From contig NZ_BMRP01000055.1 in NCBI RefSeq assembly GCF_014648695.1, positions 1 to 39,888 on the forward strand: DNA of 39,888 nt, given 5' to 3'. This document shows positions 32,401 through 39,888 of this stretch, piece by piece. A model generated the notes under the pieces. That model saw nothing but the letters and a program-made list of their open reading frames with translations, had not been told where the DNA came from and ran no database searches. Numbering within the stretch: position 1 is the first letter of the stretch; each line of letters begins with the position of its first letter. The translations under genes and the position numbers were made by a program. This DNA comes from Streptomyces albospinus (GTDB lineage Bacteria; Actinomycetota; Actinomycetes; Streptomycetales; Streptomycetaceae).

Positions 32401-35400
32401 TTCTGCGGGCAACAGCGGGGAGTCCGGGCGCTCTTCGCGATCCGTGCGGTCCCAGAAACTGTCGAGGGTGCCGAAGTAGGGTGCCAGCACGTGCGGATCG
32501 TGGCTCTCGATCGCCAGCAGCAGTCCGCCGGGGGCCAAGAGGGTGCCGACGTGGCGCACCGCTGATTCGAGGTGTTTCGCGGTGTGCAGGGCGTTGGCGG
32601 CGACCACGAGGTCGAAGCCCGCCTCGGGCAGCCCCTGGCCGGCCGGGTCGGAATCGAGGTCGAAGGTCCGGTAGGTGACGAAGTCGTACGCGGCGAAGCG
32701 GCGTTCGGCGCGTGCCAGGAAGGCCGGTGAGACGTCGGTGTAGACGTACTGGGTACGGTCGGCCGGCAACAGCGGGAGCAGGGCCGCGGTCGTACCGCCG
32801 GTGCCTGCCCCCACTTCCAGGACGCGCAGCGGCCGGTCGGCCGGCCACACCCGCACCGTCTCCCGCAGGAGGGCTTGTGCGACGCGGTTGTGGAAACGCA
32901 GGATGACGGCCGTGTCGTAGAGCTGCTCCGCATCGGCGAGGCTGCCGTCGGCAACCAGGATTTCCATGGGATCCCGGCCGTCGCTGGTGAGCACCTCCCG
33001 CAGACTGCTGATCGCCAGTCGGCTCTCAACGGACGCCTGCGGGAACTCCGTTGTCAGCCGGCGCAGCAGCTCCCGGTCGTCGAAGACCGAACGCGTGAGC
33101 CTCAGCCGCCCGGCGTCCTGCTCCAGCCGCTCCAGCAGTCCGTGCCGGACCATTTCGGGGATCATGCATGCGAGGTAGGGCCCGCGCCGGGGGTCCATAC
33201 CGGCGGCGATGAGGTCGGCCACCTCGAAGGGAGCGGTGGTGTCCACCAGCAGGTCCGCGATGGCGGCTGCGTGCCGATGGGCAGCGGCCGCTTTGAGCAT
33301 GGCCACGAAGTGCGCATAGTCGTTCGCGTGCCAGTCCGCGCGGAGGGAGGCGATCCGGTCAGCGGCTGCCGCCGTGAGGTCCGCAGGAGCCGCAGGCGGC
33401 TCGCCGACGACCGGTTCGAAGGCACCGGGCAGGGCACGCAACTCCGTATGATGTGTGGTCAGCGGCGTGTGGTGCGCGCCGGCGAGCCTACGCAGTCGGC
33501 ATCGCCGCAGTTCGACGCTGACCGTTCCGTCCTGGTCGGTGACGACGATGTCCCAGCACGCTTCGTCCGCCGAGAATGCGCGCTGCCGCACATGGATCCA
33601 CCCGGTCGCGGCAGGCGTGCGCCACACGCGGGCGGCGCCGACGGCGGCCGGGAGATACACGGTGCCGTCCGCCACGGCCTCGCCGATCAGTGGCGCGCCC
33701 GCTTGCAGGGCTCCGTCCAGCAGGGCGGGGTGCGCCTCGTACTCCTCGCTGGGCGCCTCGTGCCGGTAGGCCGCCAGCACTTCGCCGTTCCCCACGTGCA
33801 GTTCGTGCAGCACCTGGAACGCGGGACCGTACTGGAGGCCGACGCGCCCCACCTCGTCGTAGTGTTCCGCGCCGCTCACCCATCGCGAGCAGCGTGCCCG
33901 TACCCCGGAGACGTCGAGGTCCGCCGGTGCCCGGCCGAGCAGGGCACGGACCCGTGCCCGGACGTGCTGCCGAGGCCGTCGGGTCTGCGCGTCGGTGCTG
34001 GTGATGCTCACCAGTCCGTCGTCCGGGGTGACGGCCAGCTGGATGCGGACGCTGCCGGCATCCGCCCAGGGCACGACCAGGGGGCGCGTGATCTCCAGGC
34101 AGTCCACTTCCACCGCCGCGTCGAGGGTGAGGCGGCCGGCGGCCATCGCCATCTCCACGTAGGCCGTCGCCGGGACCACGACCGAGCCCGCCAGCTTGTG
34201 GTCGGCCAGCCAGGGCGCCAACGCGGGTTCGACGGCCCCCTGCCAGGTCGGTACGGGGGAAGGCAGCCGCTCGCCCAGTAGCGGGTGATCCAGGTGGCCC
34301 GAGCCGCTGGTCCGCAACCAGGTCTGTGGAGTGCCGCTCCAGTGCCGCTCGCGCTGCCACGGGTACGCCGGCAGTTGTGCCACCCGGCCCTGCCGGGGGA
34401 AGTACACGCTCCAGTCCACCTGGGCGCCTTCGGCCATGAGCGTGGTCACCGCCTGGCGCACCGCGTCCTGCCCGCCCCGGCCGCGCTGAAGCGTTGCTGT
34501 CACCGCGATCACCGTCCGGGGGCGGGAGTTGGCGATACGGCGCAGATAGGATCGCAGGACAGGGTGCGGCCCGATCTCCACGAAAACATCCGCGCCGTCG
34601 TCGACCGCCTGCTCCACCGCTGAGGCGAACCGCACCGGCTCACGGACGTTGCGCCACCAGTAGTCCGCACCGAGGTCGGTGCCCTCGATCCGTCCACCGG
34701 TCACGGACGAGAACATCGCGATCTTCGTCGTCGCAGGCTGCAGGCCGGCCAGGCCCTGGCGCAGCGGCTCCTCGACCGGGTCCATCGCCGCGCTGTGGAA
34801 GGCGTAGTCCAGTTCGAGTTCCTTGCAGCCCACGCCACGCTGCGCCGACTGCTCGGCGAATGCCCGCAATCCGGCGGCCGGGCCGGCGATCGTCACATCG
34901 CGCCCGCTGTTCACCGCCGCAACTTCCAATCCGGGGAACGCCGCCACCGCCTCCTCGGCCTCCGACGGCGACAGCGCAACGGCGGCCATCCTGCCGCTCC
35001 CAGCGGTGGCCGCCTGAGTACGGCTGCGCTCGGCGATCACCTGGGCAGCCTGCCGCAGGTCGAGCGCCCCGGCGATATGGGCGGCGGCGACCTCCCCGAC
35101 ACTGTGCCCGAGCACGCTGTGCGGGGTGATGCCCTGTTCCTCCAGCATCCGCACCAGGCCGACCTGTACGGCGAACAGCAGTGGCTGGGCGATTTCCGTG
35201 GCCGCGAGACGCGCCTGGCCCGCCGGCACGGTGAGTTCCTCGGCGACCGACCAGCCGAGCAACGGAGCCAGCGCGGCATCGACCGCCATGACGGCCGCTC
35301 GGAAGGTCGCGCTGCTTGCCAGGAGATCGGCCGCCATGCCCGCCCACTGTGATCCGTTGCCGGAGAAGACAAAGGCGACCCGCCCATGGCGGACCGCCTG

Positions 35401-37092
35401 GGTGGTGGTACCAACCGAGCAATCGCGCTCGTCGTCGCGCGGGAGCGGGATGAACGCACTCTGTTCCGGCTCGCCCGTCGCGGGCGGGGCGACCGTCGCT
35501 TCCCCGGCGCCGGCCTGCGGCCCGGCGAGAGCGCGCAACCGCTGGGCGGTGACGCGGGGACCGGCCAGTACGGCCGCGCGGTGCGGGTGCATGCCGCGGC
35601 GCCGGCAGGTGGTGTAGGCGATGTCGTAGAACTCTCGCGGGGTGGCGGTCACCAGCCGGTCGGCAAGCTGTGACGCAGCCTCAGCCAGAGCTTTTGGCGT
35701 CTGTGCGGAGACGATCACCGGGTACGCCTCGGCGTGCCCCAGTACCTCCTTGGCACCGGAACCCTCCCGTGGGGCGGGCGGCATTCCCGGCGAAGAGGTG
35801 AGAATGACATGGGCGTTGGAGCCACCGAACCCGAAGGAGTTGACGCCGACGACCTGCCGATCGACAGCGCCCAAAGGCTGGCACCGTGTCACGGGCGCGA
35901 GGTTGAGCCCGGTGAAATCGATGTCCGGGTTGGGCGGGCAGGCGTGCAGAGAAGGCGGGATCGTCCCGTGCCGGAGCACGAGCAGCGCCTTGAGCAGCCC
36001 CGCCATCCCGGAAGCGGGCTCCAGGTGCCCGACGTTGGTCTTCACCGAGCCGATCGGCAGTACCCCGCCGGCTCGTTGGCGGCCCAGTGCCCGGCCGATG
36101 GCCCGGCACTCCAGCGGATCGCCCACCAGGGTGCCGGTGCCGTGCGCCTCCAGATAGACCAGTTCGTCCGGCGCCACGCCCGCCTGCGCGTACACGGAGC
36201 GCAACAGCTCTTCCTGCGCGTCCGCGTTGGGCAGCGCAAGTCCCATGGTCCTGCCGTCGCTGTTCGATGCCGTTCCCAGGATCACCCCGTGGATCCGGTC
36301 GCCGTCGGCCACGGCGTCCGCCAGCTTCTTCAGGACGACGAGGCCGCCGCCCTCGGCACGTACGAACCCGTCGGCATTGGCCGAGAACGAGGCGCATCGG
36401 CCGGTCGGCGACAGCATGGCCGCCTGTGAGAACCCCACATAGTGGTAAGGGCTGAGCAGCGCATTGACACCGGCCGAGAGCGCCACCCGGCTGCTGCCGT
36501 CGAGCAGAGTGCGACAGGCCCGGTCCAGCGCCACCAAGGACGAGGAACAGGCGGTGTCCACCGCCATGCTGGGACCGCGCAGATCGAAGAAGTGGGACAG
36601 CCGGTTCGCGGCGATCGAGGATGCGCCACCGGACATCGTGTACGCGTTGACCGTCTCCGGCATCATCATTTGCAGGGCTCCGTAGGAGGTGTCGGACACC
36701 CCCACGTACACGGCCGTGTCGGACCCCGTCAGTCGTTCGGCGGCGATGCCGGCGTCGTCCAGTGCCTCGACGGCCAGCTCCATCAGGAGCCGGTGCTGGG
36801 GATCCATCTGAGCGGCTTCCTTCGGCGCAATGCCGAAGTAGGCCGCGTCGAACCCGGCGATGTCCTCAAGGAATCCGCCCGCGGCCGTGTAGCTCTTGCC
36901 GGTGCGCGGCATCGACGTGTCAGTGAACCGACGCGACTCGAAGCGGTCCGCCGGCACTTCGCCGACCGCATCCCGGCCGCCCTCCAGAGCAGCCCACAAC
37001 GCGTCGAGATCGTTGATGCCGCCCGGCAGGCGGCATGCCGCCCCGACCACCGCGATCGCCCGGTCCGGTGACGCTGCCTTGTTGTGATGCAT
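29467..37092 (-). CDS. Single-module highly reducing type I PKS with C-methyltransferase
   Basis: A 2541-aa synthase with one full fungal-like order. KS (about 10-430): C182 in DTACSSS, H317 in EAHGTGT, H356 in NVGHLEP. AT: S664 in GHSVGE and H766 in YAFHS, a malonyl-CoA-type signature. DH: H965 (DHKLAGSVVVP) and D1126 (LLDGALQ). C-methyltransferase: LEVGAGTGGTT near 1425. A non-catalytic KR-like region (about 1640-1850). ER: HGGAGGVG near 1964. KR: TGGLGGFG near 2168 with S2298 and Y2311. ACP: S2471 in GLDSLM. All reductive sites look intact and no thioesterase is present. It should work iteratively to build a methyl-branched, variably reduced chain. The start at 37092 follows AGGAAAG; in-frame codons upstream show no PKS homology. 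Confidence 0.93.
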   Translation of the reverse strand: MHHNKAASPDRAIAVVGAACRLPGGINDLDALWAALEGGRDAVGEVPADRFESRRFTDTSMPRTGKSYTAAGGFLEDIAGFDAAYFGIAPKEAAQMDPQHRLLMELAVEALDDAGIAAERLTGSDTAVYVGVSDTSYGALQMMMPETVNAYTMSGGASSIAANRLSHFFDLRGPSMAVDTACSSSLVALDRACRTLLDGSSRVALSAGVNALLSPYHYVGFSQAAMLSPTGRCASFSANADGFVRAEGGGLVVLKKLADAVADGDRIHGVILGTASNSDGRTMGLALPNADAQEELLRSVYAQAGVAPDELVYLEAHGTGTLVGDPLECRAIGRALGRQRAGGVLPIGSVKTNVGHLEPASGMAGLLKALLVLRHGTIPPSLHACPPNPDIDFTGLNLAPVTRCQPLGAVDRQVVGVNSFGFGGSNAHVILTSSPGMPPAPREGSGAKEVLGHAEAYPVIVSAQTPKALAEAASQLADRLVTATPREFYDIAYTTCRRRGMHPHRAAVLAGPRVTAQRLRALAGPQAGAGEATVAPPATGEPEQSAFIPLPRDDERDCSVGTTTQAVRHGRVAFVFSGNGSQWAGMAADLLASSATFRAAVMAVDAALAPLLGWSVAEELTVPAGQARLAATEIAQPLLFAVQVGLVRMLEEQGITPHSVLGHSVGEVAAAHIAGALDLRQAAQVIAERSRTQAATAGSGRMAAVALSPSEAEEAVAAFPGLEVAAVNSGRDVTIAGPAAGLRAFAEQSAQRGVGCKELELDYAFHSAAMDPVEEPLRQGLAGLQPATTKIAMFSSVTGGRIEGTDLGADYWWRNVREPVRFASAVEQAVDDGADVFVEIGPHPVLRSYLRRIANSRPRTVIAVTATLQRGRGGQDAVRQAVTTLMAEGAQVDWSVYFPRQGRVAQLPAYPWQRERHWSGTPQTWLRTSGSGHLDHPLLGERLPSPVPTWQGAVEPALAPWLADHKLAGSVVVPATAYVEMAMAAGRLTLDAAVEVDCLEITRPLVVPWADAGSVRIQLAVTPDDGLVSITSTDAQTRRPRQHVRARVRALLGRAPADLDVSGVRARCSRWVSGAEHYDEVGRVGLQYGPAFQVLHELHVGNGEVLAAYRHEAPSEEYEAHPALLDGALQAGAPLIGEAVADGTVYLPAAVGAARVWRTPAATGWIHVRQRAFSADEACWDIVVTDQDGTVSVELRRCRLRRLAGAHHTPLTTHHTELRALPGAFEPVVGEPPAAPADLTAAAADRIASLRADWHANDYAHFVAMLKAAAAHRHAAAIADLLVDTTAPFEVADLIAAGMDPRRGPYLACMIPEMVRHGLLERLEQDAGRLRLTRSVFDDRELLRRLTTEFPQASVESRLAISSLREVLTSDGRDPMEILVADGSLADAEQLYDTAVILRFHNRVAQALLRETVRVWPADRPLRVLEVGAGTGGTTAALLPLLPADRTQYVYTDVSPAFLARAERRFAAYDFVTYRTFDLDSDPAGQGLPEAGFDLVVAANALHTAKHLESAVRHVGTLLAPGGLLLAIESHDPHVLAPYFGTLDSFWDRTDREERPDSPLLPAERWLALLERCGFTDVVRTGDDAEPCREDFSVFLAAAPRRDVPQPPLPANETGRRWVIVAETAAELGFAAALAALVPPPDGGGETPVRLLEDGSADWAAEFGENGADVCVILGGTAQPDPAQAVEQATARAALMRAVTAACAHLADGTRASLTLVTRPSGALPPPERAVAPQDAAVWGIARTLANEEPRLCVRAISLDRDGETTTVAHRVARELLSDNAELEVVITASGGRFVPRELALPAADPTTGAAPAADTFTLDVRSPGLSYRLAWVENTPVTAGPGQVAVAVRAAALNYRDMMQAVGLLPAEAVEGTYSEVGLGLECAGIVTAVGPDVTGFRPGDRVYGLAPAALASHTVTAHQALGHIPEAMSFTEAATLPVAFSTVHYSLDQLARLRAGETVLVHGGAGGVGLAVLQYARMCGARVIATAGTPAKRELLRHLDVDHVLDSRSLEFASGVMEATDGQGVDVIINSLAGEAITRSLELLRPGGRFIELGKRDIYENKPLLLRPFRNNIAFFGVDLSTLAFDPVHGAALFAAVTERVRNGSYRPLPHSVYPAARVAEAFQLMQHSRHAGKVVVAFDPLDEPAPVERRRQAPRLNTQGTYLITGGLGGFGAATAGWLAERGVRHLALVSRRGDQAPEAPAVLAELAARGVQATAYAADVADLPAMRRVIEDIDAGGHPLCGVVHCAMQLEDDLLTELTDERFTAALSPKAAGAMVLDQLLAGREMETFLTYSSGTTVIGNIRQANYVAANLWLEALVRRRRGRGAAGQAITWGAIGETGYVTRNELTHTLASAGIEPVSLREAFTAADLLTAGGFEVAGVGRYNWGRMRRLLPALAAPRCSLLFPDHMEEADYTREEILQALAAMSIEDAARTIADTLASLMADVLHMDHKELDHNRRLDEYGLDSLMVAELLVSVRRRFDIDIPPMELLRSGGTITDISHLVLLRLGLSGASETAADDTTTPEATDEPATAPSVA

Positions 37093-37571
37093 GAGCGACC
37101 AGCTTTCCTGCACAGACGGAGACAAGCCGCCCTTCGGGCAGCACCAGACAATTACGCAGCGCGAGGATACAGCTACAGAACGCGATGAAGTGTCTCCGTG
37201 AAGGTGCACGCGCGATCTGTCTCCGCCACTCGCGCAACCCGCACCGGCCAGCATCACCCCCGACCGTGACGATGAGGGCTCCGTGGTCACGGCCGTGACC
37301 ACGGAGCCTCTTTCCGCCTCAGGCGCGACGCTCTCCTGGCTTCCTGCAGCCGATCCGGATCAGCCCGAAGCCGTCTGCACGGCGCCGGTAGGGGCGACGA
37401 CTTCACACCGTCGCGACGTGCGGCGCGCGGTTCCACGGAAGAGTTCGTCCGGCCGCCGCGGCGGTACCCGAAGCTCTGACGGCCGCATGACGCGAGAGCC
37501 CCGCCGCGACGCGGCGGACCCCCTGTGCGGGGAGGCGGTCGTCCGACGCCAGGGTGTGTCGTCCGCGGCTG
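37093..37571. other. 479-bp promoter region of the PKS
   Basis: No convincing gene. It contains three copies of the octamer TGTCTCCG: on the plus strand at 37191-37198 and 37218-37225, and on the minus strand at 37117-37124 between the presumed promoter and the PKS start. It also holds the strong hairpin at 37277-37308 and, nearer the next gene, CCGCCGC-GAC-GCGGCGG (37501-37517), a likely terminator for the secreted-protein gene. A TATCCT at about 37165-37170 on the minus strand could be a -10 element. Confidence 0.5.
37277..37308 (+). terminator. Perfect 14-bp hairpin with T-rich tail
   Basis: GGCTCCGTGGTCAC-GGCC-GTGACCACGGAGCC, followed by TCTTTCC on the plus strand. It is the strongest intrinsic-terminator shape in the window, yet no plus-strand gene ends before it. 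It may insulate the PKS promoter, be left from a lost gene, or act as a large operator. Confidence 0.65.
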
Positions 37572-38108
37572 CTACGCGAAGGTCAGCGTCGCCGGGCCAC
37601 TCTGGCCGGGGACTCCCTTGCCCTCACACGCGGTGAGGCTCAGATCGGGCAGCGTGACCGTACGCGTGGCGGCACTGCCCTTCCCGAATCCGTCGGTCAC
37701 CGTGCCGGCCGCCGTGACCTGGGAGGTGCCGTTCCCGAGTCGGTCCACGGAGGTCACCTTGAAGAGCACAGTGGATTTCTTGTCGTTGTTCCACTGGTAG
37801 GTGGGCTGGTCCTGGGTGCCGAGCGGGTTGTTGAGGGAGGTACAGGACGCGGTCTCGGTGAGTTGGAGCGTTCCCTTGCCGGACGTGATGCCGGCCGTGT
37901 CCTTGCACGACGTGTAGACCTCGGTGATGGTCACCTTGGTCGACTTGGCGGTGTCGGTGAGCGGCGGATCGTAGGTGACGGTCTGGGTACCGGTGCACGA
38001 CAGGAGCGAGGTGTCGGCGTGTGCTGTGGCGGGCGCGAGGAGACCGCCGCACGCGAGCGCGAGTGCAGCGGTAGTGACGAGGGCGCGAGAGCGTATGCCG
38101 GCGAACAC
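37572..38108 (-). CDS. Small secreted protein, unknown function
   Basis: A 178-aa exported protein. The signal peptide (ALVTTAALALACGGLLAPA) ends at TAHA-D, about residue 31. The mature part has four cysteines (C38, C68, C89, C161), fitting two disulfides, and alternating Thr/Val-rich strands (TKVTITEVYTSC, TLQLTETASC, STVLFKVTSV), so a beta-sandwich-like secreted domain is likely. I do not recognise a family. The GTG at 38108 has an ideal AGGAGG. It is transcribed toward the PKS but separated by 479 bp and a hairpin, so it is probably a separate unit. A role with the island's other exported proteins is possible but unsupported. Confidence 0.78.
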   Translation of the reverse strand: MFAGIRSRALVTTAALALACGGLLAPATAHADTSLLSCTGTQTVTYDPPLTDTAKSTKVTITEVYTSCKDTAGITSGKGTLQLTETASCTSLNNPLGTQDQPTYQWNNDKKSTVLFKVTSVDRLGNGTSQVTAAGTVTDGFGKGSAATRTVTLPDLSLTACEGKGVPGQSGPATLTFA

Positions 38109-38431
38109 GGTGCCTCCTGGGCTTTCCGAAAGGAGTGGCGCACGGTGAGACCATTAGGGCACCGTTCTCGGCTGGTTGGCCAGGTCCGGCCACGCGGCAG
38201 AGGAGTGCACAGGCTCACTGCCAGGCGCACCACGAACCCTCTGCGCCGCATGTCTACAACAGTCCATCGTGCGTGCGGACGCGGGCTCTGTCCCTGGCCG
38301 ACGTGGGGCCAGGTCGCCTCCATGACAGCCGCCCTCGCCCCGTCGCTGCGCGGGCACCCCGGGCTGCGCTTCACCTCATCCAGGCGCGCCGGCTTGAGGC
38401 GCGCCGAGGCCGGCGCGGCGACGGGGTAGCA
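38109..38431. other. Spacer between secreted protein and IS remnant
   Basis: 323 bp. The left 60 bp hold the promoter and ribosome site of the secreted-protein gene. The rest shows no recognisable gene: reading frames are open because of high GC but have no family features. No matching left inverted repeat for the downstream insertion sequence is found here. Confidence 0.4.
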
Positions 38432-39192
38432 GTCAAGTTGGTGACCGCGCCGCGCCGCGAAGGCGCCGACGAGGTCAGGCGCGGGCGGCCCTGGGCGCTG
38501 CCGCTGGAGGACCGGCTCCTGCTGGTCGCAGCCTACTGGCGCACGAACTTGACGCTGCGCCAGCTCGCCCCGTTGTTCGGCGTCTCGAAGTCCGCAGCGG
38601 ACCGCGTGATCACCCGGCTCGGACCGATGCTCGCGCTCCAGCCGCGCCAGCGGTTCCGCAAGGACGCGGTGCTCATCGTGGACGGCACCCTGGTGCCCAC
38701 CCGCGCCCACGCGGTGGCCGAGCAGTCGAAGAGCTACCGATACTCCACCAACCATCAGGTGGTCATCGACGCCGACACCCGCCTGGTCGTGGTGGTCGGC
38801 CGGCCCCTGCCCGGCAACCGCAACGACTGCAAGGCGTGGACGGAATCCGGCGCCAAGGAGGCTGTCGGCAACACGATGAAGATCGCGGACGGCGGCTATC
38901 CGGGTACCGGCCTGGTGATGCCGCACCGCCGCCGCAAGGGCGAGGAACTGCCCGACTGGAAGATCGCGCACAACAGGTCCCACAAGCAGGTCAGGGCCCG
39001 CGTCGAGCACGTCTTCGCCCGCATGAAGTGCTGGAAGATTCTGCGGGATTGCCGCCTCAAGGGAGACGGTGTCCACCACGCCATGCGCGGCATTGCCCAT
39101 CTGCACAACCTCAATCTAGTCGGATGGACGGCCTGTTCCCACGACCGTCGACCGCACCCTGACCACGCCGAAGATCATTTACGGGACAGCCC
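38432..39192 (+). mobile_element. Truncated IS5-family insertion sequence
   Basis: Transposase homology begins abruptly near 38432. The right terminal sequence is visible at 39173-39192 (GATCATTTACGGGACAGCCC; outward-read form GGGCTGTCCCGTAAATGATC), a typical IS terminus. The complementary left end is not present in the preceding 300 bp, so the left end has been lost by deletion or recombination. Confidence 0.65.
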
Positions 39193-39220
39193 TTACGAGT
39201 TGGTGCGTGATAGTGGGTGA
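38432..39220 (+). pseudogene. IS5-family transposase remnant (DDE_Tnp_4 type)
   Basis: The frame from about KLVTAPRREGADEVRRGRPW through RQLAPLFGVSKSAADRVI (helix-turn-helix), IVDGTLVPT, STNHQVVIDADTRLVVVV, GNRNDCKAW, IADGGYPGTG and RARVEHVFARMK is a near-complete DDE transposase; the Asp residues are in VDGT and ADGGY, the Glu in RVEH. Two defects are seen. First, the expected 20-25 N-terminal residues are missing, with a probable small deletion at about 38425-38435. Second, the normal stop after the LHNLNLVG end is lost, so translation runs on through the terminal repeat to TGA 39218. It is probably inactive. A restart at the internal TTG/GTG near 38438 cannot be excluded. Confidence 0.75.
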
Positions 39221-39250
39221 GGGCGTGGTGGTCTTGTCGAGGGCTGATGT

Positions 39251-39888
39251 TCAGACTGTCGTTACGCGGTCGGAGACGAGGCCGGCGATGGCTCGATAGG
39301 TGGCGGGCAGGGCATCTCGTCGGTGGGTCCAGCGCAGGAGTTGCTTCCAGCGTTTGTGGTCGGCCAGGGCGTGTTCAACGGTGATGCGTTGGGACGAGTG
39401 CTGGTGGCGGGCTGGCTCCCGGGCCTCGTGGACTTCGGGTGGGGAGATCTTGTTCGCCTTCCTCGGCGGGGTGACCGCTTGGCCGGGATGGTCACGCCTG
39501 AGGCCGAGGTATCCGTCGTCCAGGAGCACCTTCACGTCGGGAAAGTGCTGGAAGCAGACGCCGATGCCTTCGTCGCGTGCGGCGGTCGCGTCGTGCATCC
39601 GGCCAGGTCGCAGGGCATCGGTCCATAATGTGCGGCCTTTGTGGTCGGCGACGACGGTGGCTTTCATGGTGTTCTGTTTCTTCTTGCCGGAGACGAATGC
39701 GCGGCGTCCGCCGCGGCCCGCCACCTCGGGCCGGCGGACCTGGACCTCGGTGGCGTCAAGGCGCAGCTCGACGCCCTCGGCCTGGGCATAGGCGAACACG
39801 TCCGCCAGTGTCCGAAGGCGCAGACCGGACCGGCCGGGGACCGCGCAGCCCCGCTCTGCCAGGAGGGTGCGGATCTCGCCGACGGCCC
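39251..39888 (-). CDS. IS5-family transposase, 5' end outside window
   Basis: At least 211 codons of a second, different IS5-family (IS1647/ISL2-like) transposase whose start lies beyond the right edge. Seen: AERGCAVPG, LADVFAYAQAEGVELRLDAT with the first catalytic Asp, VQVRRPEVAGRGGRRAFVSG, KKQNTMKATVVADHKGRTLW, GRMHDATAARD, LDDGYLG with the second Asp, and ITVEHALADHKRWK with the Glu. It ends at TAG 39251. The frame seems intact, unlike its neighbour. The 58 bp between it and the IS remnant should contain its right terminal repeat. Two adjacent IS elements fit an accessory region prone to rearrangement. Confidence 0.85.
   Translation of the reverse strand, partial: AVGEIRTLLAERGCAVPGRSGLRLRTLADVFAYAQAEGVELRLDATEVQVRRPEVAGRGGRRAFVSGKKKQNTMKATVVADHKGRTLWTDALRPGRMHDATAARDEGIGVCFQHFPDVKVLLDDGYLGLRRDHPGQAVTPPRKANKISPPEVHEAREPARHQHSSQRITVEHALADHKRWKQLLRWTHRRDALPATYRAIAGLVSDRVTTV

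Noticed and set aside
29467..37302. PKS start at 37302 (70 extra residues)
   Set aside because: The extra residues show no KS docking or linker pattern and cross the hairpin at 37277-37308; the ATG at 37092 has AGGAAAG upstream.
37572..38108. Lipoprotein, because a Cys occurs in the signal region (LALACGG)
   Set aside because: The residue at -3 is Ala rather than Leu/Val/Ile and a good signal-peptidase I site (AHA-D) follows, so an ordinary secreted protein is favoured.
38283..38302. Left inverted repeat of the IS (GGGCTCTGTCCC...)
   Set aside because: It resembles the right end only over the first few bases and needs an inserted base; similarity does not continue into the TAAATGATC part.

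Overview
The window is very GC-rich, with strong third-position G/C, GTG starts and GGAGG-type ribosome sites. It carries purM, Tat-type signal peptides, ArsR/TetR regulators, a GC-type ABC-F factor and IS5-family transposases. Together these point to a Streptomyces chromosome or a very close relative. All calls were made by reading the sequence; no database search was run.

Left part (1-26015), core-like chromosome. After the end of purM come a Tat-exported NamZ-type cell-wall glycosidase and a five-gene fatty-acid-type catabolic locus: SDR, acyl-CoA ligase, TetR, acyl-CoA dehydrogenase and APH-fold kinase. Its parts match the Pseudomonas levulinate (lva) pathway and the mammalian ACAD10/11 kinase-dehydrogenase fusions, so a 4-hydroxyacyl-CoA degradation route is the best inference. 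Two similar operator-like sites (1621, 7423) flank it. Next come a metallo-beta-lactamase-fold hydrolase, two small DUF202 membrane proteins, a NUDIX hydrolase, a TetR regulator, a multi-spanning transporter, a molybdopterin oxidoreductase coupled to a b-type cytochrome, an ArsR/MFS pair, a beta-propeller lipoprotein, an OmpR-type two-component system, a [2Fe-2S] protein divergent from a P450, an ABC-F protein with an attenuator-like leader, a second NUDIX hydrolase, a HAD phosphatase and an old-yellow-enzyme homologue that lacks its catalytic residues.

Junction (25974-26040). A terminator-like hairpin is followed by 25 bp identical in form to the 3' end of a tRNA, probably tRNA-Leu, on the minus strand, and the rest of the tRNA is absent. 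This is the expected scar of an element integrated into a tRNA 3' end, so the DNA to the right is probably a genomic island whose other end, integrase and intact tRNA lie outside the window.

Right part (26041-39888), accessory. A single-module, fully reducing, C-methylating polyketide synthase (KS-AT-DH-MT-psiKR-ER-KR-ACP, 2541 aa, no thioesterase) is followed on the same strand by a thioester-reductase-like SDR, a DUF6230 secreted/anchored protein, a DUF6114 membrane protein and a six-cysteine exported protein. The last three genes overlap one another. This run looks like one operon that makes a methyl-branched chain, releases it reductively and links it to cell-surface proteins. I find it the most likely undescribed system here. 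A small disulfide-type secreted protein, a decayed IS5-family transposase and a second IS5-family transposase running off the right edge complete the window.
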